Assembly (NCBI GenBank): GCA_020061355.1 | Contig: JAGUYK010000017.1 | Coordinates: forward strand, 1 to 59,514 | Length of the DNA: 59,514 nucleotides | Source: Ignavibacteriales bacterium | GTDB lineage: Bacteria > Bacteroidota > Ignavibacteria > Ignavibacteriales > Melioribacteraceae | Direction of reading: 5' to 3' | Shown here: in pieces, positions 18,089 through 26,404 of the stretch | How the letters are laid out: each line of letters begins with the position of its first letter | How positions within the stretch are numbered: position 1 is the first letter of the stretch | The notes under the pieces: generated by a model | The model's database searches: none | Told to the model about the DNA's origin: nothing | Seen by the model: only the letters and a program-made list of their open reading frames with translations | Program-made: the position numbers and the translations under genes

Positions 18089-19222
18089 TCACTTCTTTTC
18101 TTTGATCACGTATTCTTTCTCATCCTGATTTGAATGGACTATCAATTCACCTATCAAACCGATTGCAAAGAATTGAATTCCTACTATAATAAGTAGAATA
18201 CCCAAGAAGAAAATCGGACGATTATTAATTCCAGTACCGAGTATAAATTTTTCATAGGTCAGGTATAAACTTATCAGGAATCCGGCAAAGGCGGCAATCA
18301 ACCCGAAAAATCCGAATAAGTGCATAGGGCGTGTAATATAACGTGTAGTAAATATTACGGTTATCAGATCGATAAAACCTTTGAAGAAGCGGGATATTCC
18401 GAACTTTGTTTTTCCGTAACGGCGCGGATGATGATTCACAACAACCTCGGAAATTGTGAATCCTTTCCATTTAGCAAGTACCGGAATATAACGGTGTAGT
18501 TCACCATAAACATTAATTGCTTGAACGACATCCTTACGGTATGCTTTAAGTCCGCAATTGAAATCGTGTATTTTTATTCTTGTTAAAACACGTGTAACAA
18601 AATTGAAAAACTTTGAAGAGATCTTTTTGATGAATGGATCATATCTTTTCTTTTTCCAGCCGGAAACCAGATCGAAACCTTCCTCAAGTTTTCGCAGCAG
18701 ATTTATTATTTCAGAAGGATCATCCTGAAGATCAGCATCCATTGTAATAATTGCATCTCCCGATGCATGTCTAAAACCCATCTGCAATGCAGCGGATTTT
18801 CCATAATTGGCTCTAAAACTCAAATACTTAATTTTATTATCAGTACGCGCAAATTCTTTAATTATCGCAAGGGACTTATCTGTGCTGCCGTCATCTACAA
18901 AAACTATTTCGCAATCGCATGTAAAACTTTTTATTGCTTTCTTCAATTCAGCATAAAATGGGCGTAGAGATTCTTCTTCATTAAAAAGGGGTACAACAAT
19001 AGATATTTTTTTGAATGTTAGCTTAGTCTTTTCTCTGGGAGAAAATTCCTGCTGCCCCGGTGCCGGCTTGAATTTTTTTCTGTTGTAATAATATTTTCGA
19101 CCGGGTCTTTTATTTTGCGGCTCCTGTTTGCCGGAAGTTGCACCAGGCTGTACAGGGATTGTTTGCTGTACTGGATTAGTAGGAACGTCGGGTTTTTGTT
19201 GTTCGTCCAATGTATTTTCCAA
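18089..19222 (-). CDS. GT2 polyprenyl-phosphate-type glycosyltransferase with a disordered N-terminal tail
   Basis: A 377-residue protein with a dolichol-phosphate-mannose-synthase-like GT2 domain from about residue 72. It shows SIVVPLFNEEESL, VDDGSTDKS, and MDADLQDDP as the metal-binding DxD-type motif. Two C-terminal membrane helices follow, around 290-360, then a short charged tail, as in ArnC/GtrB-like enzymes that load a sugar on undecaprenyl phosphate. The first about 70 residues are Pro/Gln/Lys-rich, lack hydrophobic structure and are absent from most family members. It stands alone, between a plus-strand permease and small plus-strand genes. Confidence 0.85.
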   Translation of the reverse strand: MENTLDEQQKPDVPTNPVQQTIPVQPGATSGKQEPQNKRPGRKYYYNRKKFKPAPGQQEFSPREKTKLTFKKISIVVPLFNEEESLRPFYAELKKAIKSFTCDCEIVFVDDGSTDKSLAIIKEFARTDNKIKYLSFRANYGKSAALQMGFRHASGDAIITMDADLQDDPSEIINLLRKLEEGFDLVSGWKKKRYDPFIKKISSKFFNFVTRVLTRIKIHDFNCGLKAYRKDVVQAINVYGELHRYIPVLAKWKGFTISEVVVNHHPRRYGKTKFGISRFFKGFIDLITVIFTTRYITRPMHLFGFFGLIAAFAGFLISLYLTYEKFILGTGINNRPIFFLGILLIIVGIQFFAIGLIGELIVHSNQDEKEYVIKEKK

Positions 19223-19380
19223 TAATTCTATGTGATTTCATCTAAAAAATGTTACGCTATTCAAAGTTAAAATAAGAGAGGACTAAAATCAATTTTGGAC
19301 TTACAGAAATATTACATTTCAAATTGGTTTGACACTGCCCGAAACAATAATTATGTTTAATTCAAAGAGAAAGAAGTTTT

Positions 19381-19722
19381 ATGGGCGGAATAATATTTTG
19401 GGCTATAATAAGAACAGCCGTATTAATTCCGGCTTTATGGCTGATGCAGGGCTTTATTGAGTATAAATACTGGTGGTGGTTCGGAATTATGGCTGTTTAC
19501 GGTGTAATAATTCACCCGGCTGCAATTCAGTACAGGTTGTTTTTAGAGGAGAATAAAGAAATAATTAAAGACACTCTCTGCTCAACCTGCAAACATTTTG
19601 ATAAAACTGCGGTTCTATGTTTAATTAATGATAAACACCCTACTCTTAATTATCTTCCTTGTGAAGGATTGGATTGGGAACCGGTTAGTAATGGATATGA
19701 GCAAAAAGAAATACATTCATAA
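19381..19722 (+). CDS. Small membrane protein with a C-terminal four-Cys motif
   Basis: A 113-residue protein not recognised as a named family. Two hydrophobic segments occupy about residues 4-22 and 32-50. A charged region follows, then a C-terminal domain with CSTC, a third Cys ten residues later and a fourth in LPCEG, near residues 67-95. The spacing CxxC-x10-C-x13-C suggests a small metal-binding knuckle. Its 3' end overlaps the next gene in another frame, so the two are probably co-translated. Confidence 0.65.
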   Translation: MGGIIFWAIIRTAVLIPALWLMQGFIEYKYWWWFGIMAVYGVIIHPAAIQYRLFLEENKEIIKDTLCSTCKHFDKTAVLCLINDKHPTLNYLPCEGLDWEPVSNGYEQKEIHS

Positions 19723-19933
19723 AAAGGATGAAGCTTCGCTGAAGAAAATTACTTTCTGCGCAGAGTGCGGAGAGGAACTTGAACTCTTTGGTCTATCGGA
19801 AGTTAATGTTGAGAAGATTCGAGAACGTTACAACAATTGTAAAGCGAAAGGAAAGTTTAAAGGTGATAAGTGCGCTATGCTCTTTATTGCCAGCGAAGAA
19901 GAAAACCTCACATTTGAGGATGAAGAAGCTTAA
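19697..19933 (+). CDS. Small cytosolic Cys-containing hypothetical protein
   Basis: The frame is open upstream to 19628, but the sequence looks protein-like only from MSKKKYIHKKDE, so an ATG at 19697 (or 19691) is preferred, giving about 78 residues. It has FCAECGEE near residue 17 and two further cysteines (NNC and DKC) about 25-35 residues later, a plausible zinc-ribbon arrangement. The C-terminus is very acidic. It overlaps the previous gene by about 26 bases and the convergent BtuF-like gene by 26 bases. Function unknown; the tight packing and shared four-Cys theme link it to its upstream partner. Confidence 0.6.
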   Translation: MSKKKYIHKKDEASLKKITFCAECGEELELFGLSEVNVEKIRERYNNCKAKGKFKGDKCAMLFIASEEENLTFEDEEA

Positions 19934-20801
19934 ATAAAGTCTCTACAGCCTCTGCAAATCTTGGTCCCGGCCTACCAAATAAATTTCTATCAATCAAAAG
20001 CACACGATTATTTTTAACAGCACTTAACGATCTCCACTCCGGGTAGGTGTCAATAATATTTTCTACCTTATCATCAATGTGGGCTGTAAATAATAAATAA
20101 TCCGGATCATTTTTTAAAATTTCTTCTCTGCTTAAAACAGGGTAATTATACGGTAAATTTTCCGCTAAATTTTTACCGCCGCAAATCTCAATAATTTCGT
20201 TTATAAAAGTATTCTTACCGGCAACCATCACGGGCTTTAATTCAATAGCACAATACATTGTTGGCTTATCCAGTTTATCTGCTGTTTCCCTAATTTCTGA
20301 GATAGTTAAATTCCATTCTTCGATTCTTGTCTGTGCTTTATTTTGATTCCCGAAAATTCGGCCAAAGTCCAGATAAGTTTTTTTTATACCCCGGAATCCG
20401 CGCGGATTGGAAACAAAAACTTTTAAACCGAGCTCTCTGAATTTATCGTAAGTTTCTTTCGTATTTCCTTCAACGGTAATGAAGATCAGGTCGGGTTTAA
20501 GCATTAAAATTTTTTCGAAATTGAATGTAAGCAGGTCACCAACTTTTTCAACCTGCTTTGCTTCTTCGGGGTAATCGCAAAAAAGTGTATTTCCTACTAA
20601 CCGGTTTCCCAATCCTAAATCATAAATAAATTCGGTAAGATTGGGCGCTAATGTGATAATTCTTTTGGGAGGTTCATCAAACTGGAAACTATTTCCAAAG
20701 TCATCAACTATTAAATCCTGCTGATTAATTTTTTGCTTCTTCTCCGAACAAGAAAACACTATAAATAGAATTAGTATGAAAACGATTTTTAATACCCGCA
20801 A
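19908..20801 (-). CDS. BtuF-like metal-complex/cobalamin-binding lipoprotein
   Basis: A 297-residue protein with a lipoprotein signal peptide ending FIVFSC, which puts the lipidated Cys at residue 18. It then shows a type III periplasmic binding fold: PKRIITLAPNLTEFIYDLGLGNRLVG, typical of BtuF/FecB, and VGDLLTFNFEKILMLKPDLIF. It would bind vitamin B12 or a siderophore-like chelate for an ABC importer. No permease or ATPase gene is adjacent. It follows the nucleoside phosphorylase gene by 20 bases, so it may be read from the same transcript. Confidence 0.83.
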   Translation of the reverse strand: MRVLKIVFILILFIVFSCSEKKQKINQQDLIVDDFGNSFQFDEPPKRIITLAPNLTEFIYDLGLGNRLVGNTLFCDYPEEAKQVEKVGDLLTFNFEKILMLKPDLIFITVEGNTKETYDKFRELGLKVFVSNPRGFRGIKKTYLDFGRIFGNQNKAQTRIEEWNLTISEIRETADKLDKPTMYCAIELKPVMVAGKNTFINEIIEICGGKNLAENLPYNYPVLSREEILKNDPDYLLFTAHIDDKVENIIDTYPEWRSLSAVKNNRVLLIDRNLFGRPGPRFAEAVETLFKLLHPQM

Positions 20802-20821
20802 TTTACCACCGTATCTATTTT

Positions 20822-22132
20822 TTAATTAAAATCCGAAATCGATTTAATAATTTGCTCCGGTTTCTTTTTCTTGCTTGATACAATAATGGCTTTATTAATT
20901 TTCTTTTTTACTGAATCGATACTCTTTTTTTTATCGGTAAATAATTCGGCTATAAGATCACCCTTAGAAATTTTTTGTCCTATTTTCGGATAGAAAATAA
21001 TCCCGGCTTTCGGATCGATTTTATCTTCCATTGTCATTCTGCCCGCACCCAATTCTAACGATGCCATGCCGATCTCGAAAGAATCGATTGTATTAATATA
21101 ACCGGAACTGTTAGCAAATAACTTTTCATGTATCTTCGATTTGGGATATTTTGCAGGATGCATCAGATAAGTCAAATCACCGCCTTGCAGCTTTACAATT
21201 TCCATAAACTTATCGAATGCTTTGCCGCTTTCTATCATTTTACCGGCAATCCAAATTCCTTCTTCTATAGATTTAGATTTATTCCCTAAGTAAATCATAG
21301 CGCCGGATAAGTATAAGCTCAACTCAAGCAGATCATCCACTTTTTCACCTTGAAGCACTTTTATGCTCTCATATACTTCGAGCCAGTTGCCGATGTAATT
21401 TCCAAGAGGTTGATTCATGTCGGTAATGAATGCTATTACTTTTTTCTTAAATGCTTTTGCAGTATTTGAAAGGGATTCTGCCAGAGCCATAGAATCTTCA
21501 TAACTTTTCATAAAAGCACCCGAACCGGTTTTTACATCCAGTACAAGTCCATCAATTCCTTCAGCTAGTTTTTTACTCATTATGCTTGCAGTAATTAACG
21601 GAATTGATTCTACTGTTGCCGTCACATCACGAAGTGCATAAATCAATTTATCTGCCGGAGCAACTTCTTTGGTTTGACCGGCTAACACAGCTCCGCATTT
21701 TTTTATTATCGATTTATATTGTTGGAGTGTAACATTTGTTGTGAAACCCGGAATTGCTTCAAGCTTATCAAGTGTACCGCCGGTATGACCCAGACCTCTT
21801 CCGCTTATCATAGGAACATTTACGCCAGCAGCTGCAACAATAGGAGCAAGAATTAGGGAGGCTTTGTCTCCGACTCCACCGGTTGAATGTTTATCGATCT
21901 TCTTCCCTTTGATAGAATTAAGGTTGATAACTTTACCGCTGTAAAGCATCGACCTGGTTAACTGTGCTGTTTCCTGTTTTGTAAATCCATTTAAAAATCC
22001 TGCCATCAAAAAAGCCGAAAATTGATATGATGGTATTCTTCCCCTTGTAAAACTAAAAATCATAAATTCAATCTCTTCATTTGTTAAGGATTTACCGTTC
22101 CTTTTTTTTCTAATTAATTCTACCGGATTCAT
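20822..22132 (-). CDS. Pyrimidine-nucleoside/thymidine phosphorylase
   Basis: A 436-residue enzyme of the thymidine phosphorylase/anthranilate phosphoribosyltransferase fold that splits pyrimidine nucleosides with phosphate. The family signature KIDKHSTGGVGDKASLI is near residue 78, followed by PMISGRGLGHTGGTLDKLE. The substrate loop contains LRDVTATVESIPLI and the domain hinge VKTGSGAFM. The C-terminal domain (about 340-430) has the biotinyl-like fold of Pdp/DeoA. Length fits. Thymidine versus broad pyrimidine specificity cannot be decided by eye. Confidence 0.92.
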   Translation of the reverse strand: MNPVELIRKKRNGKSLTNEEIEFMIFSFTRGRIPSYQFSAFLMAGFLNGFTKQETAQLTRSMLYSGKVINLNSIKGKKIDKHSTGGVGDKASLILAPIVAAAGVNVPMISGRGLGHTGGTLDKLEAIPGFTTNVTLQQYKSIIKKCGAVLAGQTKEVAPADKLIYALRDVTATVESIPLITASIMSKKLAEGIDGLVLDVKTGSGAFMKSYEDSMALAESLSNTAKAFKKKVIAFITDMNQPLGNYIGNWLEVYESIKVLQGEKVDDLLELSLYLSGAMIYLGNKSKSIEEGIWIAGKMIESGKAFDKFMEIVKLQGGDLTYLMHPAKYPKSKIHEKLFANSSGYINTIDSFEIGMASLELGAGRMTMEDKIDPKAGIIFYPKIGQKISKGDLIAELFTDKKKSIDSVKKKINKAIIVSSKKKKPEQIIKSISDFN

Positions 22133-22167
22133 TTATTCTCCATATTTAATGTTGCATTTTAAACACT

Positions 22168-22197
22168 AAGATCAAGATTAAGATCATGATCAGGAAT
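22168..22197. repeat. Hexanucleotide-period degenerate repeat in a divergent intergenic region
   Basis: The units AAGATC, AAGATT, AAGATC, ATGATC, AGGAAT follow each other without gaps. It lies between the divergently transcribed phosphorylase and peptidase T genes. The same hexad family is seen at 42754, 44225 and 55476. Confidence 0.65.
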
Positions 22198-22312
22198 ATA
22201 TAATTGAAAGATTAATACGAGAAATATAAAGTTCCTATTTATTGAAACAGATACAGATTTTCTATTAACTTACAAACAAGAATATCCATTAATAATAGAA
22301 AATGAGGTTATC

Positions 22313-23563
22313 ATGTTCGATCCTAATTACAAATTTACTGTCGTAGAACGCTTCCTAAAATACGCAAAAATCGAAACTACTTCAGATGAAGAATCAAAAA
22401 CTTTTCCGAGCGATCCTAAGCAGCTTGAACTTTCTAAATTACTTGTCGAAGAGCTAAAACAGATTGGAATGAAAGAAGTTGAGATGGACGAATTCGGTTA
22501 TGTGATAGCTACATTACCTTCTAATACAGAAAAACCCGTTCCGGTAATAGGATTTATTGCACATGTTGATACATCGCCGGCTGTAAGCGGAAAGAATGTT
22601 AACCCGATAATAAACAAAAACTACCAGGGCGGTGATATCGTTTTAACGAAGGACACAACAAAAATAATTGATGCTGCTGGTAACCCTGAATTAAAAGACA
22701 TGATTGGATTTGATATTATAACAACAGATGGAACAACATTATTGGGTGCCGATGATAAAGCAGGTGTTGCAGAGATAATTGATGCTATGAATTATCTAAT
22801 AAAACATCCTGAGATTAAACATGGTAAGATTCGTGTCTGCTTTACACCTGATGAAGAAGTCGGACGTGGAACCGAAAAATTTGATGTTAAAAAATTCGGG
22901 GTGAAGTATGCCTATACAATCGATGGCGGGACGCGCGGTGAAGTTGAAACGGAAACCTTCAGCGCCGATGCGGTTGTTATAAAATTTAACGGGAAGAATG
23001 TTCACCCCGGTTATGCAAAAGGGAAAATGATCAACTCAATAAAAATTGCTGCCCGGTTTTTAGAAATGCTGCCTAAGGATTCTCTTTCACCTGAAACAAC
23101 TGAAAAAAGAGAAGGATATGTTCACCCTGTATCAACAACCGGAAATGAAACCCAGACTATAATTAAGTTCATCATTAGAGATTTTGATGCTGAAAAACTG
23201 AAAGAGTATGAGAATTTCTTAAAAGGCTTGGTAGAAAAAACTGTCGCTCAATTCCCGGGTTCATCATTTGAATTTGAGGTTATTGAACAATACAGAAACA
23301 TGAAATATGTTTTGGATCAGCATCCTCAGGTTGAAGAATTTGCAGTAGAGTCATTAAACCGTCTCGGTATTAAACCGTTAAAATCTTCTATCCGCGGAGG
23401 AACCGACGGTTCGCGTTTAAGTTTTATGAATCTACCTACGCCTAATTTATTTGCAGGCGGTCATAACTTTCATGCCTATACCGAATATGTTGCCGTTCAG
23501 GATATGGAAGCTGCGGTAAAAAATATTGTTACTTTGATCCAGGTCTGGGAAGATAAATCTTAG
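22313..23563 (+). CDS. pepT: Peptidase T (tripeptide aminopeptidase, M20B)
   Basis: A 416-residue cytosolic zinc aminopeptidase that releases the N-terminal residue of tripeptides. Metal and catalytic motifs visible are GFIAHVDTSPAVSG near residue 82, LLGADDKAGVAEI near 143 and CFTPDEEVGRG near 175. The lid-domain segment NVHPGYAKGKMINSI and the late RGGTDGSRLSFMNLPTPNLFAGGHNFH carry the remaining ligands. A strong terminator follows 40 bases after the stop. Confidence 0.95.
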   Translation: MFDPNYKFTVVERFLKYAKIETTSDEESKTFPSDPKQLELSKLLVEELKQIGMKEVEMDEFGYVIATLPSNTEKPVPVIGFIAHVDTSPAVSGKNVNPIINKNYQGGDIVLTKDTTKIIDAAGNPELKDMIGFDIITTDGTTLLGADDKAGVAEIIDAMNYLIKHPEIKHGKIRVCFTPDEEVGRGTEKFDVKKFGVKYAYTIDGGTRGEVETETFSADAVVIKFNGKNVHPGYAKGKMINSIKIAARFLEMLPKDSLSPETTEKREGYVHPVSTTGNETQTIIKFIIRDFDAEKLKEYENFLKGLVEKTVAQFPGSSFEFEVIEQYRNMKYVLDQHPQVEEFAVESLNRLGIKPLKSSIRGGTDGSRLSFMNLPTPNLFAGGHNFHAYTEYVAVQDMEAAVKNIVTLIQVWEDKS

Positions 23564-23603
23564 ATAATTATTAGATTCTTTCAATATAATTCTGCTTATT
23601 TTT

Positions 23604-23632
23604 ATACCCCGTATTTGACGGGGTATTTTTTT
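23604..23632 (+). terminator. Terminator after pepT that abuts the next gene's ribosome site
   Basis: TACCCCGT at 23605-23612 pairs perfectly with ACGGGGTA at 23618-23625, followed by seven T residues. It ends about 13 bases before the GTG start of the CDF gene, whose GGGAGAA ribosome site begins almost directly after the T run. Confidence 0.85.
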
Positions 23633-23644
23633 CGGGAGAAGTAA

Positions 23645-24496
23645 GTGCCTCACAGGTTAAAAAGAGCAGTTGATATAACACTTGTTGTAAATATTTTCCT
23701 TTTTATTATAAAAGGCATTGTGGGGGTACTATCAAATTCAATTGCAGTTATTTCCGAAGCATTAAACTCATTAACGGACATTATTTCATCATTTGCTATA
23801 AAGCGTGCGGTAGATATTTCGAGCCAAAAGCCGGATCCTAATCACCAGTTCGGACATAATGCCGCTCAGCCAATTGCCGCTTTTATTGTCTCTGTGTTTG
23901 CATTTGTAGTAGGTATAAATATTGTTGAAGAATCAATTAAAAGAATTATCGAACCGCAGGGTATTAGAGCAATCCCAGCAGTATATGTTGTTCTTATTTC
24001 TACAATTGTTATTAAAATTGTTTTAAATAGATACCAGAGTTATATCGGGAAGTTGTATAAAAGTCCGGCAATTAAAGCAGCAGCCGTAGACAGTCTGAAT
24101 GATATTCTCGCTTCATCTATTGCATTGCTTGGTGTGTTGGGAACCGGTCTCGGATATAAAGTTGTTGATGGTGTAGCCGGAATTCTTGTAGCAGCATTTA
24201 TTTTTAAAACGGGTTATGAAGTCGGCAGACAAAATATTGATTATTTAATGGGGCATTCGGCTGATCAAAATTTTGAAAAAAGAATAAGGGAGACTACACT
24301 TGCAATTAAAGGTGTTAAAGGAGTTAATGATCTCCGGTCGCATTATGTTGGTAACAAATTTCATATTGAAGTACATATCGAGGTCGATAAAAATTATTCA
24401 ACTCTGGTTTCGCACGATATTGGAAACAATGTGCGGTTTACACTTGAACAGCTTGAAGACGTCCAAAAAGTTTTTGTGCATGTTGATCCCGTTTAA
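23645..24496 (+). CDS. Cation diffusion facilitator, possibly manganese-type
   Basis: A 283-residue exporter with six predicted helices and a C-terminal cytosolic domain. The start is GTG at 23645, chosen because GGGAGAA lies just upstream and PHRLKRAVDITLVVNI fits a CDF N-terminus. Helix 2 has ALNSLTD (NxxxD) and helix 5 has VDSLND (DxxxD). The Zn/Fe types usually have His in one of these sites; an Asn/Asp-only set is the pattern described for Mn-CDFs, so manganese export is an inference. The C-terminal domain (about 200-283) ends HVDPV. The gene starts right after a terminator hairpin. Confidence 0.85.
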   Translation: MPHRLKRAVDITLVVNIFLFIIKGIVGVLSNSIAVISEALNSLTDIISSFAIKRAVDISSQKPDPNHQFGHNAAQPIAAFIVSVFAFVVGINIVEESIKRIIEPQGIRAIPAVYVVLISTIVIKIVLNRYQSYIGKLYKSPAIKAAAVDSLNDILASSIALLGVLGTGLGYKVVDGVAGILVAAFIFKTGYEVGRQNIDYLMGHSADQNFEKRIRETTLAIKGVKGVNDLRSHYVGNKFHIEVHIEVDKNYSTLVSHDIGNNVRFTLEQLEDVQKVFVHVDPV

Positions 24497-24534
24497 TTAG
24501 TCTATTACCAAATTATTTAATTGGAAAAGAAAAA

Positions 24535-26229
24535 ATGTATGAATTAAAAACGAAGACATTATTACAGGTATTGAACAGCGCTTCCGAAAAATATTCTGAA
24601 CTTCCGGCAGTTTCTTTTTTAAATTCAGAAAAAATCACATTCGGAGAATTTAAAAAAAGAGTAGACACGATTATTGGATTTTTGAAAAACGAAGGAATAG
24701 TGGCGGGTGATCGGGTTGCTATACTTAGCGAAAATCAACCTAACTGGGGAATAGCCTATTTTGCTGTTACTACAATGGGCGCGGTAGCAGTTCCAATTAT
24801 GACTGAATTTCATTCAACGGAAGTTCATCATATTATGCGTCACTCTGAAAGCAGGGCGATTTTTGTTTCTGCAAAGTATTTTAATAAGATTGACGAGTTC
24901 GAAGCTGATTTTTTGAAGGCAAGAATCCTTTTAGATGATTTTTCGATTATTCCGCCGGAAACCAAGATTGATTTACTTAAAGAAGTTATTGCCGGTGGAA
25001 AAAAAGAATTTGCTAAAATTAAAACAGCCGCATTAAAATTTGTTGGGTTGATTCCCGCTGAAGTAAAAGAAGATAGCATCGCATCTATACTTTATACTTC
25101 CGGCACAACCGGACATTCAAAAGGTGTAATCCTTACTCATAAAAATATAGTCTCTAATGCTCTTTCCACTCTTGGTATTGTGGATGTTGTACCGGGAGAC
25201 AGGATGCTTTCCATCCTTCCTCTATTTCACACAATTGAGTCAACACTTGGTTTAGTAATACCTTTTATTGCGGGTGCATCGGTTACATATTTAGATAAGC
25301 CACCAACGGCAGCAGTTCTTTTACCGGCACTATCAATTGTAAGACCGACAATAATGCTTGCAGTGCCTTTAATTATAGAAAAAATATTCCGCTTAAAAAT
25401 ATTACCTGAGATTAATAAAAAACCGATAGTGCGCGGACTTTATAAGTTGCCGACCGTTAGAAAAAAACTTCACAAGATAGCCGGCAAAAAATTATTTAAA
25501 ACATTCGGCGGTGAACTTAAAATGTTCTGTATCGGAGGAGCATCATTAGCGGCTGATGTAGAAAGATTTCTTAAAGAAGGTGGATTTCCATATGCAATTG
25601 GATATGGGCTAACGGAAACATCGCCGCTTGTTACCGGAACCAATCCGGCGTTAGTCCGTTTAAGATCAGCCGGTAAAGTAATCCCCAACGTTCAGATTAA
25701 AATTGATAACCCTGATCCCAAAACAGGCGAGGGAGAAGTCCTTGTTAAAGGTCCTAATGTTATGAAAGGTTATTACAAAGACCCTGATAAGACAAAAGAA
25801 GTATTTGATGATGAGGGATGGTTTAAAACGGGCGATCTTGCAGTTGTTGATAAAGAAGGATATTTGTTCATTAAAGGAAGGTCGAAGAATGTTATCATCG
25901 GTTCGAACGGAAAGAACATTTATCCCGAAGAAATTGAATCCATTATTAATGAATTTCCTTATGTGTTAGAATCACTGGTTATTGAACGTGAGGATGGATT
26001 AATAGCCAAGCTTTATCTTAATCATGATCAGATTGATGAAGCTTTTAAAATCCAGAAATTGAATGAATCCCAGGCACGGGAAATAATCAATAAAATTCTT
26101 GCAGACCTTTTGATAAAAATAAATGAACGGGTGAATACTTTTTCGAAGGTAAATAAAATTATTGAACAGCGTGAACCGTTTGAAAAGACACCCACTCAAA
26201 AAATTAAAAGATACCTGTACGTGGAGTGA
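24535..26229 (+). CDS. Long-chain fatty-acid-CoA ligase-like AMP-forming enzyme
   Basis: A 564-residue adenylate-forming enzyme. The P-loop-like motif YTSGTTGHSKGVILTH is near residue 188, GYGLTETSPLVTG near 359, and the hinge region WFKTGDLAVVDKEGYLFIKGRSK near 431. The C-terminal lysine that completes adenylation is in PTQKIKRYLY at the very end. It activates a fatty acid as acyl-AMP then acyl-CoA. It lies 38 bases after the CDF gene and could share its transcript. Chain-length specificity is not readable. Confidence 0.9.
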   Translation: MYELKTKTLLQVLNSASEKYSELPAVSFLNSEKITFGEFKKRVDTIIGFLKNEGIVAGDRVAILSENQPNWGIAYFAVTTMGAVAVPIMTEFHSTEVHHIMRHSESRAIFVSAKYFNKIDEFEADFLKARILLDDFSIIPPETKIDLLKEVIAGGKKEFAKIKTAALKFVGLIPAEVKEDSIASILYTSGTTGHSKGVILTHKNIVSNALSTLGIVDVVPGDRMLSILPLFHTIESTLGLVIPFIAGASVTYLDKPPTAAVLLPALSIVRPTIMLAVPLIIEKIFRLKILPEINKKPIVRGLYKLPTVRKKLHKIAGKKLFKTFGGELKMFCIGGASLAADVERFLKEGGFPYAIGYGLTETSPLVTGTNPALVRLRSAGKVIPNVQIKIDNPDPKTGEGEVLVKGPNVMKGYYKDPDKTKEVFDDEGWFKTGDLAVVDKEGYLFIKGRSKNVIIGSNGKNIYPEEIESIINEFPYVLESLVIEREDGLIAKLYLNHDQIDEAFKIQKLNESQAREIINKILADLLIKINERVNTFSKVNKIIEQREPFEKTPTQKIKRYLYVE

Positions 26230-26404
26230 TTCCGGATTCTTGATACTTGTGTCCGATAATAGAATAATTGGTATTGTGTTGCTAAATCTGAATAAATTTA
26301 TCAACGCCTATTTTTTGTACTAAATATGTGAGTCAATTAATTACACTTTTGAAACAAATCCAGTATTTTACTGTATGATAAATCAAATCATGAAAGAATA
26401 GGAA

